DNA from: DASQHM01 sp035632095 | GTDB taxonomy: Bacteria > Pseudomonadota > Alphaproteobacteria > Ferrovibrionales > Ferrovibrionaceae | Direction: 5' to 3' | DNA length: 60,612 nt | Assembly: GCA_035632095.1 (NCBI GenBank) | Contig: DASQHM010000034.1 | Span: 1 to 60,612, forward strand | Made by a program: the position numbers and the translations under genes | The notes under the pieces: generated by a model | The model's database searches: none | What the model saw: the letters and a program-made list of their open reading frames with translations, nothing else | Told to the model about the DNA's origin: nothing | Part shown: positions 17,891 to 26,233 of the stretch, piece after piece | How the letters are laid out: every line of letters starts with the position of its first letter | Position numbering within the stretch: the stretch's first letter is position 1

Positions 17891-18379
17891 ATGACGTTGA
17901 ATTCCCGTGATTTTCGCGATGCGATGGGCCGCTTCGCGACGGGCGTGTGCATTGTCACCTGCAAGGACATGGACGGGCGTCCGTGGGGCGCCACGGTCAA
18001 CTCGTTCAGTTCCGTTTCGCTCGACCCGCCGCTGGTGCTTTTCAGCCTGGACCGCGCCGCCAATTGCTTCACGCAGTTCTCGTCCTGCCGGTCGTTCGCC
18101 GTCAACGTGCTCCGGGTGGAGCAGGTCGACCTGTCGCGCGCCTTCGCTTCCCAGACCAACGACAAATGGAACGGTGTCGGATATGAAACCTGGGACACCG
18201 GCGCGCCGATCCTGGCCGGCAGCCTCGCCAGTCTGGAATGCGACGCGGTCGCCAGCCACGACGGCGGCGACCATGTCATTTTCATCGGCCGCGTGCGCCG
18301 GCTGAGCCACGGCGCCAGCGGCGAGCCGCTGCTCTACTTTCAAGGCAAGTATCGCGCGCTGGAATCCGTGCCGGACTAG
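17891..18379 (+). CDS. Flavin reductase family protein
   Basis: A 162-residue flavin reductase-like domain protein. Motifs are RDAMGRFATGVCIVT near the start, GATVNSFSSVSLDPPLVLFSLD (flavin-contact region, quoted in part) and GDHVIFIGRV near the end. Such proteins reduce FMN or FAD with NAD(P)H and often feed two-component monooxygenases; no monooxygenase partner adjoins it. ATG 17891 was preferred to a TTG at 17879. It is divergent from motA with 135 bases between. Confidence 0.87.
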   Translation: MTLNSRDFRDAMGRFATGVCIVTCKDMDGRPWGATVNSFSSVSLDPPLVLFSLDRAANCFTQFSSCRSFAVNVLRVEQVDLSRAFASQTNDKWNGVGYETWDTGAPILAGSLASLECDAVASHDGGDHVIFIGRVRRLSHGASGEPLLYFQGKYRALESVPD

Positions 18380-18424
18380 CGCGCCTCTGACTTCGATTAG
18401 AACAGGAAGCGGTGCGCGGAGGTC

Positions 18425-19642
18425 TCAACCTTCCCCGCCGTCGAGCAGGCGCACCGGGTAGCCTGCGGCGGAGACCGCATCGACGATCTCCTGCACGTGA
18501 CGGCGGTCGCGGGTCTCCACCACGAGATCGAGATCGGCCGATTTGACCGGCACGTGGCCGAACAAGCGCTGATGATAGACCTCGATGATGTTGCCGCCGG
18601 CGGCGCCGATCAGCCCGGAGACGCGGGCCAGAGTGCCCGGCGCGTCGGAAATCTCGACGCGCATGCGCACCACCCGGCCGTCGCGCACCAGGCCGCGCAT
18701 GAGCACCGACGCCAGCAGGCGCGAATCGATGTTGCCCCCGGTCAAGACCAGGCCGACCTTCTTGCCGCGGAACTTGGCGGGATAGGTCAGCAAGGCGGCA
18801 AGCCCCGCCGCGCCGGCGCCCTCGACGACCGTCTTCTCGATTTCCAGCAGCATGACCACCGCGCGCTCTATGGCTTCTTCATCCACCAGCAGCATTTCGT
18901 CGACGAACTTTTTCGCGATGGCGAGCGGCAGCTTGCCGATCCGCGTCACGGCGATGCCCTCGGCGATCGTTTCGCCGCCGGCGCGTTGCGGCTCGCCGCG
19001 CAGCGCGCGATAGAGACCGGGATAAAGCTCGGTTTCCGCGCCGACGATGCGAATGCCGGGCCGCAACGCCTTCGCCGCAATGGCGATGCCCGAAATCAAA
19101 CCGCCGCCGCCGACGGGACAGAGAAGCACGTCGAGATCCGGAAAGTCGGCCAGGAATTCGAGCGCAATGGTGCCTTGGCCGGCGATGATCTTCGGATCGT
19201 CGTAAGGGTGCACGAATACCAACCGCTCGTCCCGCGCCAAACGCTCGGCGTGGGCGGCCGCGTCCGAAAGCGTATCGCCCTCGAGCAGCACGCGAGCGCC
19301 GAAATCCTGCGTGTGCCTGACTTTGTTGAACGGCGTGAATTTCGGCATGACGATGGTGGCGGGAATGCGGAGACGCTGCGCGTGATAGGCAACGCCTTGG
19401 GCGTGATTGCCCGCCGACATGGCGATGACGCCGCGCCTGCGCTCCGCTTCCGACAAGCTCAGCAACTTCACCAGCGCGCCTCGCTCCTTGAAGGAGGCGG
19501 TGAATTGCAGGTTCTCGAACTTGACCGCGACCTCCGCGCCGGTGACGACCGAGAGCGTGCGCGATATGGCCGCGGGCGTGCGCGCCACGGCGCCGGCGAT
19601 ACTCTCCGCGGCCGCTTGAATATCGGAGAACGAGACGGTCAT
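18425..19642 (-). CDS. Threonine ammonia-lyase
   Basis: PLP enzyme deaminating threonine to 2-oxobutanoate (405 residues). The PLP lysine is Lys52 in FTASFKERGA; a glycine-rich phosphate loop CPVGGGGLISG follows near residue 180, and the C-terminal 80 residues form a single ACT regulatory domain (RVEISDAPGTLARVSGLIG). One ACT domain and this length fit the short catabolic-type enzyme rather than long biosynthetic IlvA with two ACT-like domains. It lies 5 bases downstream of the penicillin-acylase gene, probably cotranscribed. Confidence 0.92.
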   Translation of the reverse strand: MTVSFSDIQAAAESIAGAVARTPAAISRTLSVVTGAEVAVKFENLQFTASFKERGALVKLLSLSEAERRRGVIAMSAGNHAQGVAYHAQRLRIPATIVMPKFTPFNKVRHTQDFGARVLLEGDTLSDAAAHAERLARDERLVFVHPYDDPKIIAGQGTIALEFLADFPDLDVLLCPVGGGGLISGIAIAAKALRPGIRIVGAETELYPGLYRALRGEPQRAGGETIAEGIAVTRIGKLPLAIAKKFVDEMLLVDEEAIERAVVMLLEIEKTVVEGAGAAGLAALLTYPAKFRGKKVGLVLTGGNIDSRLLASVLMRGLVRDGRVVRMRVEISDAPGTLARVSGLIGAAGGNIIEVYHQRLFGHVPVKSADLDLVVETRDRRHVQEIVDAVSAAGYPVRLLDGGEG

Positions 19643-19647
19643 CGGCG

Positions 19648-22050
19648 TTACTTGCCGGGAATCAGCGTGATGGTGCCAAGCGCGCCGATTGTAATGTCGG
19701 ACCGCCGCATGGTCATCGGGACGTACTGGACGTTGATCCAGCGCCGCACGAAATCGTCGTAATGGGATGACAATATGTTGCCAGATTGACCGGTCGATTG
19801 CATGAACACGGAACGGTCCAAATCGGCGAGGTCATAGACGGCGCGAAAGGCCGGCCCGAGATGGCTGGCGAATGGTTCGTTCTCGTTTCTGATGAAATAG
19901 TGGCCGACGTCGATGGTGTAGCCGTCCCCCGGCGACGGCGCGGCCAGATCGAACAAGCCGCCGAGCACGAATTGCCCGGTGAACGGCCGGTGCGGCGATT
20001 CCGAGACATGCGCATCGCCCCAGCGCCATCGCGCCATGTCTTCGCCGTAGCGGCGCCGAAGATCGACCAGGGCCAGGTCCAGGGCTCTGGCGACGAGGCT
20101 GTCGCATGTCTGGTGCTTATGGGCCGCCACATCGTCGCACCAACGGCTCTGCCCGTCCTTGTCGCTCAAGACATTGTAGATGAAGATCGGCCGCAGATCC
20201 CATGCCCGGTCGAACATGTCGCCGAGCTCGTCGGCGTAGATGAGCCGCGTCAATTCACGGAGCCAACCGGCGACGATCAGCGGTTCGGCGCGATTCATCG
20301 TCATGCTCCCGTCCCAGTCCTTCAGCAGGGCCACGGCGCGCTCGCCGGAAACGCTGTCGGGCTTGACCTTGAGGAGAAGCGGCAACACGCCCGTCACCAT
20401 CAGGGACTTAACGTCGGATTGAATCTCCATGAAGCTTTCCACGGAGTGCGCGTCGCGCTCGCCGAGCATTTGCTCAATGCGCTGCGCGCGGTAGGGTTCG
20501 GCCCATTCGTCGGTCAGGAAGTAGGGATAGCCGCTCGGCACGATCTTATTGTTGGCGGCAATGATTTCTCCGTTCGGCGGATTGAAAGCGCGGGGCAGCT
20601 TGTCGAACGGGATTTCGCCGGCCCAATCGTAGCGGGCGTCCCAGCCGGGCACGGGCGCCAAGCCCCGAACATCGTTCTCGGGCTTTCGGATCGGCACCGC
20701 GCCGGGCGCGATGAAGCCGATATTGCCGTCCACGTCGGCGTAGGTGATGTCTTGCTGCGGCGCGCGAAAATCGCGAAGCGCGCCGACGAATTGATCCCAG
20801 TTGCCGGCGGCGGCGATGCGCAATCCCGATTGCAGGGTGGCGTCGTTGTCGGCAAGGGCCGTCCAGGCAAGTGAAATGACGTATTCCTTGTCGACCGCAT
20901 CGCGAGCCGGCTTCAGCACATCCGAGATGACAGGGCCATGACGCGTCACCCGTACCGTGATCGTCTCGTTCGGCCGACCCTTGACCGGAATGGTCTCGAC
21001 GATGGTCCTAAACGGCTTCGGGCCGCTCGGCGTCATGTAATTCGAGGAATTCGCCGGGTCGATCTTCTCGACATAGAGGTCCTCAACGTCGGTGCCCGTA
21101 TTGGAAAAGCCCCAGGCAAGCCGCGCATTGTGGCCGAGCACGACGAGCGGCACGCCCGGCAACGTGGCGCCGATGATCTGCAACCCCGGCGCGTCCAGAT
21201 GCGCCAGGTACCAGATGCTGGGCGCGGACAGACCCAAATGCGGATCGTTGGCGAGGAGCGGCTTGCCGCTCGCGGTGTGCTTGCCCGAGACGACCCAAGT
21301 GTTGGATCCGGCATCGCGCGGCAGCGGCGGCGGCACGATGGCCACGAGCCGCTCGGCGGTTCCTGCAAGCCGCCGATAGAGCGGCGTCAATTCGCCCGAG
21401 AGCGCCGTCGGCGCGTCGCCAGGATAGGGCGGAATGAACTCGGCGATCTGCTTCGGCGTAAGCGTCTTCGACAGACGAAGCCGCAACAGCTCCTGCGACC
21501 AATTGCGGCCGAGATCCCAGGCCATCATTTTCAGCCAGGCGACGGAATCGACCGGCGCCCAATGCCTTGGGCGCACGCCGACGATGATGAATTCCGGCGG
21601 CCAGGGGCCGCTATGCCCGTCGATGAAGGCATTCACCCCTGCCGCATAAGCCGCGAGATCGGAGCGCGTCTCCGCGCTCATGCCGGCGAGCGCCGATTCC
21701 GCCGCGCGCTTGACGCCCAGCGTGCGCAGGAACTTGTCCGTATCGAGGGTTCGCGGACCGAAAATCTCCGACAGCTCCCCCGATGCGATGCGCCGGTACA
21801 TCTCCATCTGCCAAAGCCGGTCCTGGGCATGGACGTATCCGAGCCCGAACAGCGCGTCTTGCGGCGATTTGGCGAATATGTGCGGTACGTCATTGCGGTC
21901 GCGCACGATCTCGACCGGCTTTGTGATGCCAGCAAGCGTGACGCTGCCGGAGATCTGCGGCAACGACCGGCGCAGGTAGAGGTACCCGGCGCCGATCGCA
22001 AGCGCGGCAACGATCAGAATGGCGGCGATCGTACGAACGACCCAGATCAT
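19648..22050 (-). CDS. Penicillin acylase family protein (N-terminal nucleophile hydrolase)
   Basis: An 800-residue secreted amidase precursor. An N-terminal membrane segment or uncleaved signal (MIWVVRTIAAILIVAALAIG) precedes the alpha chain; self-cleavage is expected at Gly248-Ser249 in DAGSNTWVVSG, making Ser249 the catalytic N-terminal nucleophile of the beta chain. Other family blocks are PLLANDPHLGL and LGHNARLAWGFSNT. Members cleave beta-lactams, N-acyl-homoserine lactones or other amides; the substrate here cannot be told from sequence. A GTG at 22062 would add four residues (MSSH). The threonine ammonia-lyase gene follows after 5 bases. Confidence 0.9.
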   Translation of the reverse strand: MIWVVRTIAAILIVAALAIGAGYLYLRRSLPQISGSVTLAGITKPVEIVRDRNDVPHIFAKSPQDALFGLGYVHAQDRLWQMEMYRRIASGELSEIFGPRTLDTDKFLRTLGVKRAAESALAGMSAETRSDLAAYAAGVNAFIDGHSGPWPPEFIIVGVRPRHWAPVDSVAWLKMMAWDLGRNWSQELLRLRLSKTLTPKQIAEFIPPYPGDAPTALSGELTPLYRRLAGTAERLVAIVPPPLPRDAGSNTWVVSGKHTASGKPLLANDPHLGLSAPSIWYLAHLDAPGLQIIGATLPGVPLVVLGHNARLAWGFSNTGTDVEDLYVEKIDPANSSNYMTPSGPKPFRTIVETIPVKGRPNETITVRVTRHGPVISDVLKPARDAVDKEYVISLAWTALADNDATLQSGLRIAAAGNWDQFVGALRDFRAPQQDITYADVDGNIGFIAPGAVPIRKPENDVRGLAPVPGWDARYDWAGEIPFDKLPRAFNPPNGEIIAANNKIVPSGYPYFLTDEWAEPYRAQRIEQMLGERDAHSVESFMEIQSDVKSLMVTGVLPLLLKVKPDSVSGERAVALLKDWDGSMTMNRAEPLIVAGWLRELTRLIYADELGDMFDRAWDLRPIFIYNVLSDKDGQSRWCDDVAAHKHQTCDSLVARALDLALVDLRRRYGEDMARWRWGDAHVSESPHRPFTGQFVLGGLFDLAAPSPGDGYTIDVGHYFIRNENEPFASHLGPAFRAVYDLADLDRSVFMQSTGQSGNILSSHYDDFVRRWINVQYVPMTMRRSDITIGALGTITLIPGK

Positions 22051-22197
22051 GTGACTCGACACCCGCGGAATCGGCGTCCGCGTAGAAGACCAGAAAGCCC
22101 TCTCGCAGGGAAGCCGCCCTCGTTTTTTTCGAGCCCGGCCCGCGCCATGCGCTATAAAAGAGCCCGCATCGACGATTCAGCTTAAGGGAGGTCGCTC

Positions 22198-23088
22198 GTG
22201 GGCGAAAAGGTCGCATTCATCGGTCTCGGCGTCATGGGCTATCCGATGGCCGGACATCTGGCGAAGGCCGGACATCAGGTGACGGTCTATAACCGCACCG
22301 CCGAAAAAGCCGCCGCCTGGGCCAAGCAGCACGGCGGCAAGACGGCGCCGACGCCGGCCGCGGCGGCCAAGGACGCGAGCTTCGTCATGTCCTGCGTCGG
22401 CAACGACGCCGACCTTCGCTCCGTCATCCTGGGCGACAAGGGCGCCTTCGCCGGCATGGCAAAAGGCGCGATCCTGGTCGATCACACCACCGCCTCGGCC
22501 GACGTGGCGCGCGAGCTCGAAGGCATCGCGGCGAAGTCGGGTCTCGGCTTTCTCGACGCGCCGGTCTCGGGCGGACAGGCGGGTGCCGAAAACGGCAAGC
22601 TCACCGTCATGGTCGGCGGCAAGGCGGCGACATACGCCAAGGCCGAGCCGGTGATGCAGGTCTATGCGCGAATGGTGCAGTTGATGGGCGGCGCAGGCTC
22701 CGGACAGCTCACCAAGATGGTGAACCAGATTTGCATCGCCGGGATCGTGCAGGGATTGGCGGAGGGCCTGCACCTGGCGAAGAAGACCGGCCTCGACGCC
22801 GCCAAGGCCATCGAAGTGATTTCCAAGGGTGCGGCCCAGTCGTGGCAAATGGACAATCGCGGCGCCACCATGCTGCAAGGCAAGTTCGACTACGGTTTCG
22901 CGGTCAACTGGATGCGTAAAGACCTCGGCATTTGCCTGGCGGAAGCGCGCCGCGCTGGCGCGACCCTGCCGCTGACCGCGCTTGTGGACCAGTTCTACGC
23001 CGAGGTGCAGCAGATGGGCGGCGAGCGCTGGGACACGTCGAGCCTCATGGCTCGCCTCGAAGCGGTGAAGAGCAAGGCGGCGAAGTAG
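22198..23088 (+). CDS. NAD(P)-dependent oxidoreductase, 3-hydroxyisobutyrate dehydrogenase family
   Basis: A beta-hydroxyacid dehydrogenase of 296 residues. It has the Rossmann motif FIGLGVMGYPMAGHL, the substrate motif DAPVSGGQAGAENG and the catalytic-lysine helix GSGQLTKMVNQ. Family members act on 3-hydroxyisobutyrate, tartronate semialdehyde or glyoxylate; the tail differs from the clear HIBADH at 32494, so the substrate is open. The GTG start at 22198 is preceded by AAGGGAGG at ideal spacing. A TATAAA at 22153-22158 could be its -10 element. Confidence 0.88.
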   Translation: MGEKVAFIGLGVMGYPMAGHLAKAGHQVTVYNRTAEKAAAWAKQHGGKTAPTPAAAAKDASFVMSCVGNDADLRSVILGDKGAFAGMAKGAILVDHTTASADVARELEGIAAKSGLGFLDAPVSGGQAGAENGKLTVMVGGKAATYAKAEPVMQVYARMVQLMGGAGSGQLTKMVNQICIAGIVQGLAEGLHLAKKTGLDAAKAIEVISKGAAQSWQMDNRGATMLQGKFDYGFAVNWMRKDLGICLAEARRAGATLPLTALVDQFYAEVQQMGGERWDTSSLMARLEAVKSKAAK

Positions 23089-23095
23089 CGCGGCG

Positions 23096-24517
23096 CTAGT
23101 CTATGCGCTTGATTCCCGGAATCTCGTACCGGCCGGCCAGCAGGTCTGGCCCGGGCTGATACGCGCGCAGCGATACGCGGAAATCGCCCGCGGGTGCGGG
23201 CAGCCAATTGGCGCGCTGGTCCGCATCGGGCGCCTCGTGCTGCAACAGAATGTCGAGCGAGCCGTCGGCTTTGTAGCGGACCCCGCGCGTGCGGTCGCCG
23301 ATCGAATAGCGCGCGATCGGGTTCGCCACCAGGAACACGCGCTGATCGGCTTCGATCTGGTACATGGTCAGCGACCAGAACGCGCCCACGTCCGGCAGCG
23401 TGCCCTTGGGAAAATGCAGCAGGTAACGGTGGGTGCCGTTGAGCGGCCGCCCGGCATCGTCGTGACGCGTTCCGAAATACATCGCCTCCGCCGGATCGAG
23501 CGCGGCGAGGCCGACCAGCGCCACCAGGGCCCGCAATTCGAAGTCGGTGCCGTAGTTGCCGAGATTGGCCGGGGGATATACCCAGCCGTTGCGCCCCGGG
23601 GCTTCCCGCGCCGCGCGATTGCGCAGTTCTTCGCGCGCATCGCCGAGTGCGCGCAGCACGATGTCGCGCTGCGCCGGCGGCAACAGCTCGGGCGAGAAGA
23701 CAATCCCGGGTCCGACACCGATCCGCCTGAACGATCGCATCAATCCGGCATCGCGCTCCGGCGGCGGATTTTCCGTCAGCGCCCGGTCCACCACCTTGAA
23801 GAAATCCCACGGATCGGCCGTGTCGAGCGGCGGCGGCGCGGACGCGGGGACGATCATCGGCGGCTTGTGCTGCCAGGCCGACAGCGAGGTGAGCGTGAAC
23901 TGCTGCTGCAGCGCGCGCACGTTCGACACATCGTCGGGACCATCGACCAAAGTCCGCCCGAGCAGCCATACCGCGTTGGTGGGCGAGCGTATAACAGCGA
24001 GACCGTCGGGTGCTGCGCCTTTCCATTCCGGTCCTGCGACAAGAAAATCGCCGGCTTTGGTGCCGGTGGTTCTGCGGCCGATATCCTTGAATGTGTTGGT
24101 GTAGAAGTCCATGAACTGCAGGCTGTAGTAGCGGCCCGCTGTGTCGGGAACATGCATCACGATGGGCTCGGCCGCGAGATCGAGCCAGGCGGACGAGTAC
24201 ATGGTGTCGTTGTTCGGCGCGGTCACGCCGCGCCGGGTCGGATCGGCGAGCTCGCGCGCATGGACGAAGGCGTTCAAACCGACGCGCGCTGGATTCCGGC
24301 CGCTGTAAACGGCGCCCCAACGCACGCGATACATCTCATAGAGCGGGAAGCCGTAGATGAAGGCGCCGCGCGTGATGGCGCGAAGATCGGCGGCGTCCAC
24401 AGGCTGCTCGGGCGTGCTTTGGCCGGAAGACCCTGCGGAGCACGCCGCGACAAGGAGAGCGAGCGTAACGGCAATGTGTTGCGCCAAGCGGCGCGTGGAG
24501 AACCACGACCAAACCAT
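23096..24517 (-). CDS. DUF1254/DUF1214 domain lipoprotein
   Basis: A 473-residue probable lipoprotein of unknown function. The N-terminus has a basic-hydrophobic signal ending in the lipobox VAAC (Cys26). The DUF1254 part runs from about residue 50 (FIYGFPLYEMYRVRW, then NNDTMYSSAWLDL, EPIVMHVPD), and the C-terminal DUF1214 part contains FWSLTMYQIEADQRVFLVAN, quoted in part. It is tail-to-tail with the dehydrogenase gene 7 bases away. A promoter overlapped by an inverted repeat lies upstream. Confidence 0.85.
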   Translation of the reverse strand: MVWSWFSTRRLAQHIAVTLALLVAACSAGSSGQSTPEQPVDAADLRAITRGAFIYGFPLYEMYRVRWGAVYSGRNPARVGLNAFVHARELADPTRRGVTAPNNDTMYSSAWLDLAAEPIVMHVPDTAGRYYSLQFMDFYTNTFKDIGRRTTGTKAGDFLVAGPEWKGAAPDGLAVIRSPTNAVWLLGRTLVDGPDDVSNVRALQQQFTLTSLSAWQHKPPMIVPASAPPPLDTADPWDFFKVVDRALTENPPPERDAGLMRSFRRIGVGPGIVFSPELLPPAQRDIVLRALGDAREELRNRAAREAPGRNGWVYPPANLGNYGTDFELRALVALVGLAALDPAEAMYFGTRHDDAGRPLNGTHRYLLHFPKGTLPDVGAFWSLTMYQIEADQRVFLVANPIARYSIGDRTRGVRYKADGSLDILLQHEAPDADQRANWLPAPAGDFRVSLRAYQPGPDLLAGRYEIPGIKRID

Positions 24518-24551
24518 GCCGCGATCTTATCTCATGGACCGGCGCCGGGTT

Positions 24552-24585
24552 TTACTCGTATTAAGAGTAATTTGACGAACTTCAA
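24552..24585 (-). promoter_or_regulatory. Promoter and overlapping operator-like inverted repeat upstream of the DUF1254 gene
   Basis: On the minus strand TTGAAG (24585-24580) and TAATAC (24563-24558) are 16 bases apart, a fair promoter. The inverted repeat TTACTC (24552-24557) / GAGTAA (24565-24570) with a 7-base centre straddles the -10 element, as a repressor site would. The predicted start lies about 30 bases before the DUF1254 ATG at 24517. Confidence 0.42.
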
Positions 24586-24682
24586 GCTATCAACGAGCGC
24601 GAGGATCGGCATCAGCCACGGCGCGTAATGCGATACGGCCGAATGGCGAAGGAGTCGGCCTCCGCATCGTCGAGGCTCCCGC

Positions 24683-25333
24683 ATGAAGCGCCCGATTGCG
24701 TCCTGGATTCTGGCTGGCCTTACCGCCCTGACGCTGCTCGCGGCCGGCGCGCCTCCGGCGTCCGCCGCGCCCAATGGCGTGTTCGGTGAAGCCGAGGTGC
24801 GCCACGAGGGAATCCGGCCGTTTCCCAAATGGGTCGGTGCGCTGGCGCGCTATGAACAGGAAAAATTGCGCTACGCCCATACCTGCCTCGTCACCAAGTA
24901 CAGCAATTGCCATTGGCGCGAATGGCATGAGCTGGCCGACAGCCTGAAGGGCCAGCCCGAGGCGCAGCAGCTTGACGCGATCAATCGCTACATGAACCGC
25001 CACCCGTACGTGCTCGATTGGACCAATTGGGGCGTCGAGGATTACTGGGAATCACCTGGCGAGTTCTTTCAGTTCGATGGCGATTGCGAGGACTATGCCA
25101 TCGCCAAATACATGTCGCTGTTGCTGCTCGGCTATGACGACAGCCGCATTCGGCTCGTGGTGTTGAACGATCTGAACCTCAAGATCCCCCATGCGGTGCT
25201 GGTAGTGAATAGCGGCGACAAAGCCTGGGTGCTCGACAACCAGGTGGCGCAAGTCGTCGATGCCGCGAGCATCCATCACTATCAGCCGATCTACGCCGTC
25301 AATCTCAGCGGCTGGTGGATGTACCGGCCCTAG
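24683..25333 (+). CDS. Transglutaminase-like cysteine peptidase (BTLCP, LapG-like)
   Basis: A 216-residue periplasmic protein with a cleavable signal peptide (MKRPIASWILAGLTALTLLA, cleavage near ASA-APN). The catalytic triad is visible as Cys135 in GDCEDYA, His170 in IPHAVLVV and Asp185 in WVLDNQ. The family (Peptidase_C93) includes LapG, which releases large adhesins when c-di-GMP falls. Neither a LapD-like receptor nor a giant adhesin is in the window, so the target is unknown. It is divergent from the DUF1254 gene. Confidence 0.88.
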   Translation: MKRPIASWILAGLTALTLLAAGAPPASAAPNGVFGEAEVRHEGIRPFPKWVGALARYEQEKLRYAHTCLVTKYSNCHWREWHELADSLKGQPEAQQLDAINRYMNRHPYVLDWTNWGVEDYWESPGEFFQFDGDCEDYAIAKYMSLLLLGYDDSRIRLVVLNDLNLKIPHAVLVVNSGDKAWVLDNQVAQVVDAASIHHYQPIYAVNLSGWWMYRP

Positions 25334-25458
25334 CCTTGCCGCTGCCGCAGCGGAAACATGACTTCAATTCGGCTCGTGGTTGAGCGCGATTGATTGTAGA
25401 TTCAGGCAATCATCCGCATAGCCAAACGCCCTCCGGCGCGGGCGAGGGAGCCGACACT

Positions 25459-26187
25459 ATGAGAGTCGACACCGATTCCGAAACGACCGTCGACGAAGTC
25501 GCCGACGGCATCTACCGAATTAGCACGCCGGTGCGGAACTCTCCCGGCGGCTTCTCCTTCAATCAATATCTGATCGTGGATGACGAGCCGCTGTTGTTCC
25601 ACACCGGACTCCGCCATCAGTTCTCTGTCGTCCGCGCAGCCGTGCAGGCGTTGATACCGGTGGAGACGCTGCGCCACATCTCGTTTTCGCACTATGAAGC
25701 GGACGAATGCGGCTCGCTGAACGAATTTCTAAGTGTTGCGCCGAAGGCGGCGCCGCTCTGCGGCGAGATTGCGGCAATGGTGAACATTCGCGACATGGCC
25801 GACCGCGCGCCGCGCGTCGCGAAGGAAGGAGAGGCGATTACGCTCGGCAAGCGTCGCGTGCGCTGGATCGCCACGCCGCACATGCCCCATGCCTGGGAGT
25901 GCGGGCTTCTGTTCGAAGAAACGACGCGGACGCTGTTTTGCAGCGATCTCTTCACGCAGCCGGGCGCGACCCATCCGCCGGTCACCGAGGGCGATATTCT
26001 CGGGCCGAGCGAATCATTCCGCGCCCGGTTCGATTACTTCTCCCATACCAAGAACGTGGCGCCGATGATCGAGAAGGTCGCTGCCGCCAAACCCGCCACG
26101 CTTGCCTGCATGCATGGCTCGGCCTGGCGCGGCGACGGCGCGAAGCTGCTCAGGGAATTGGGCGCGCGTCTCGCAGGCTCGGCGTAG
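25459..26187 (+). CDS. MBL-fold metallo-hydrolase of the diiron oxygen-binding (ODP) type
   Basis: A 242-residue metallo-beta-lactamase-fold protein. The first metal motif is HYEADE (His78-x-Glu80-x-Asp82) instead of the zinc-type HxHxDH, as in the diiron domain of flavodiiron proteins; further ligands are likely in MPHAWEC, FCSDLF and CMHGSAW. No flavodoxin domain is fused, so it is a stand-alone ODP domain possibly sensing or reducing oxygen or NO. The ATG at 25459 has GAGGGAG 8 bases upstream; a TTG frame from 25390 adds unlikely sequence. Confidence 0.83.
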   Translation: MRVDTDSETTVDEVADGIYRISTPVRNSPGGFSFNQYLIVDDEPLLFHTGLRHQFSVVRAAVQALIPVETLRHISFSHYEADECGSLNEFLSVAPKAAPLCGEIAAMVNIRDMADRAPRVAKEGEAITLGKRRVRWIATPHMPHAWECGLLFEETTRTLFCSDLFTQPGATHPPVTEGDILGPSESFRARFDYFSHTKNVAPMIEKVAAAKPATLACMHGSAWRGDGAKLLRELGARLAGSA

Positions 26188-26233
26188 CGATTTGCTCTTG
26201 CTGCGGCAAGCCAGGGTGAGGGCCTGCCGAACT

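Noticed and set aside
22105..22131. Hairpin followed by a run of seven T upstream of the dehydrogenase at 22198
   Set aside because: The stem is only about four bases, and no plus-strand gene lies upstream to be terminated.
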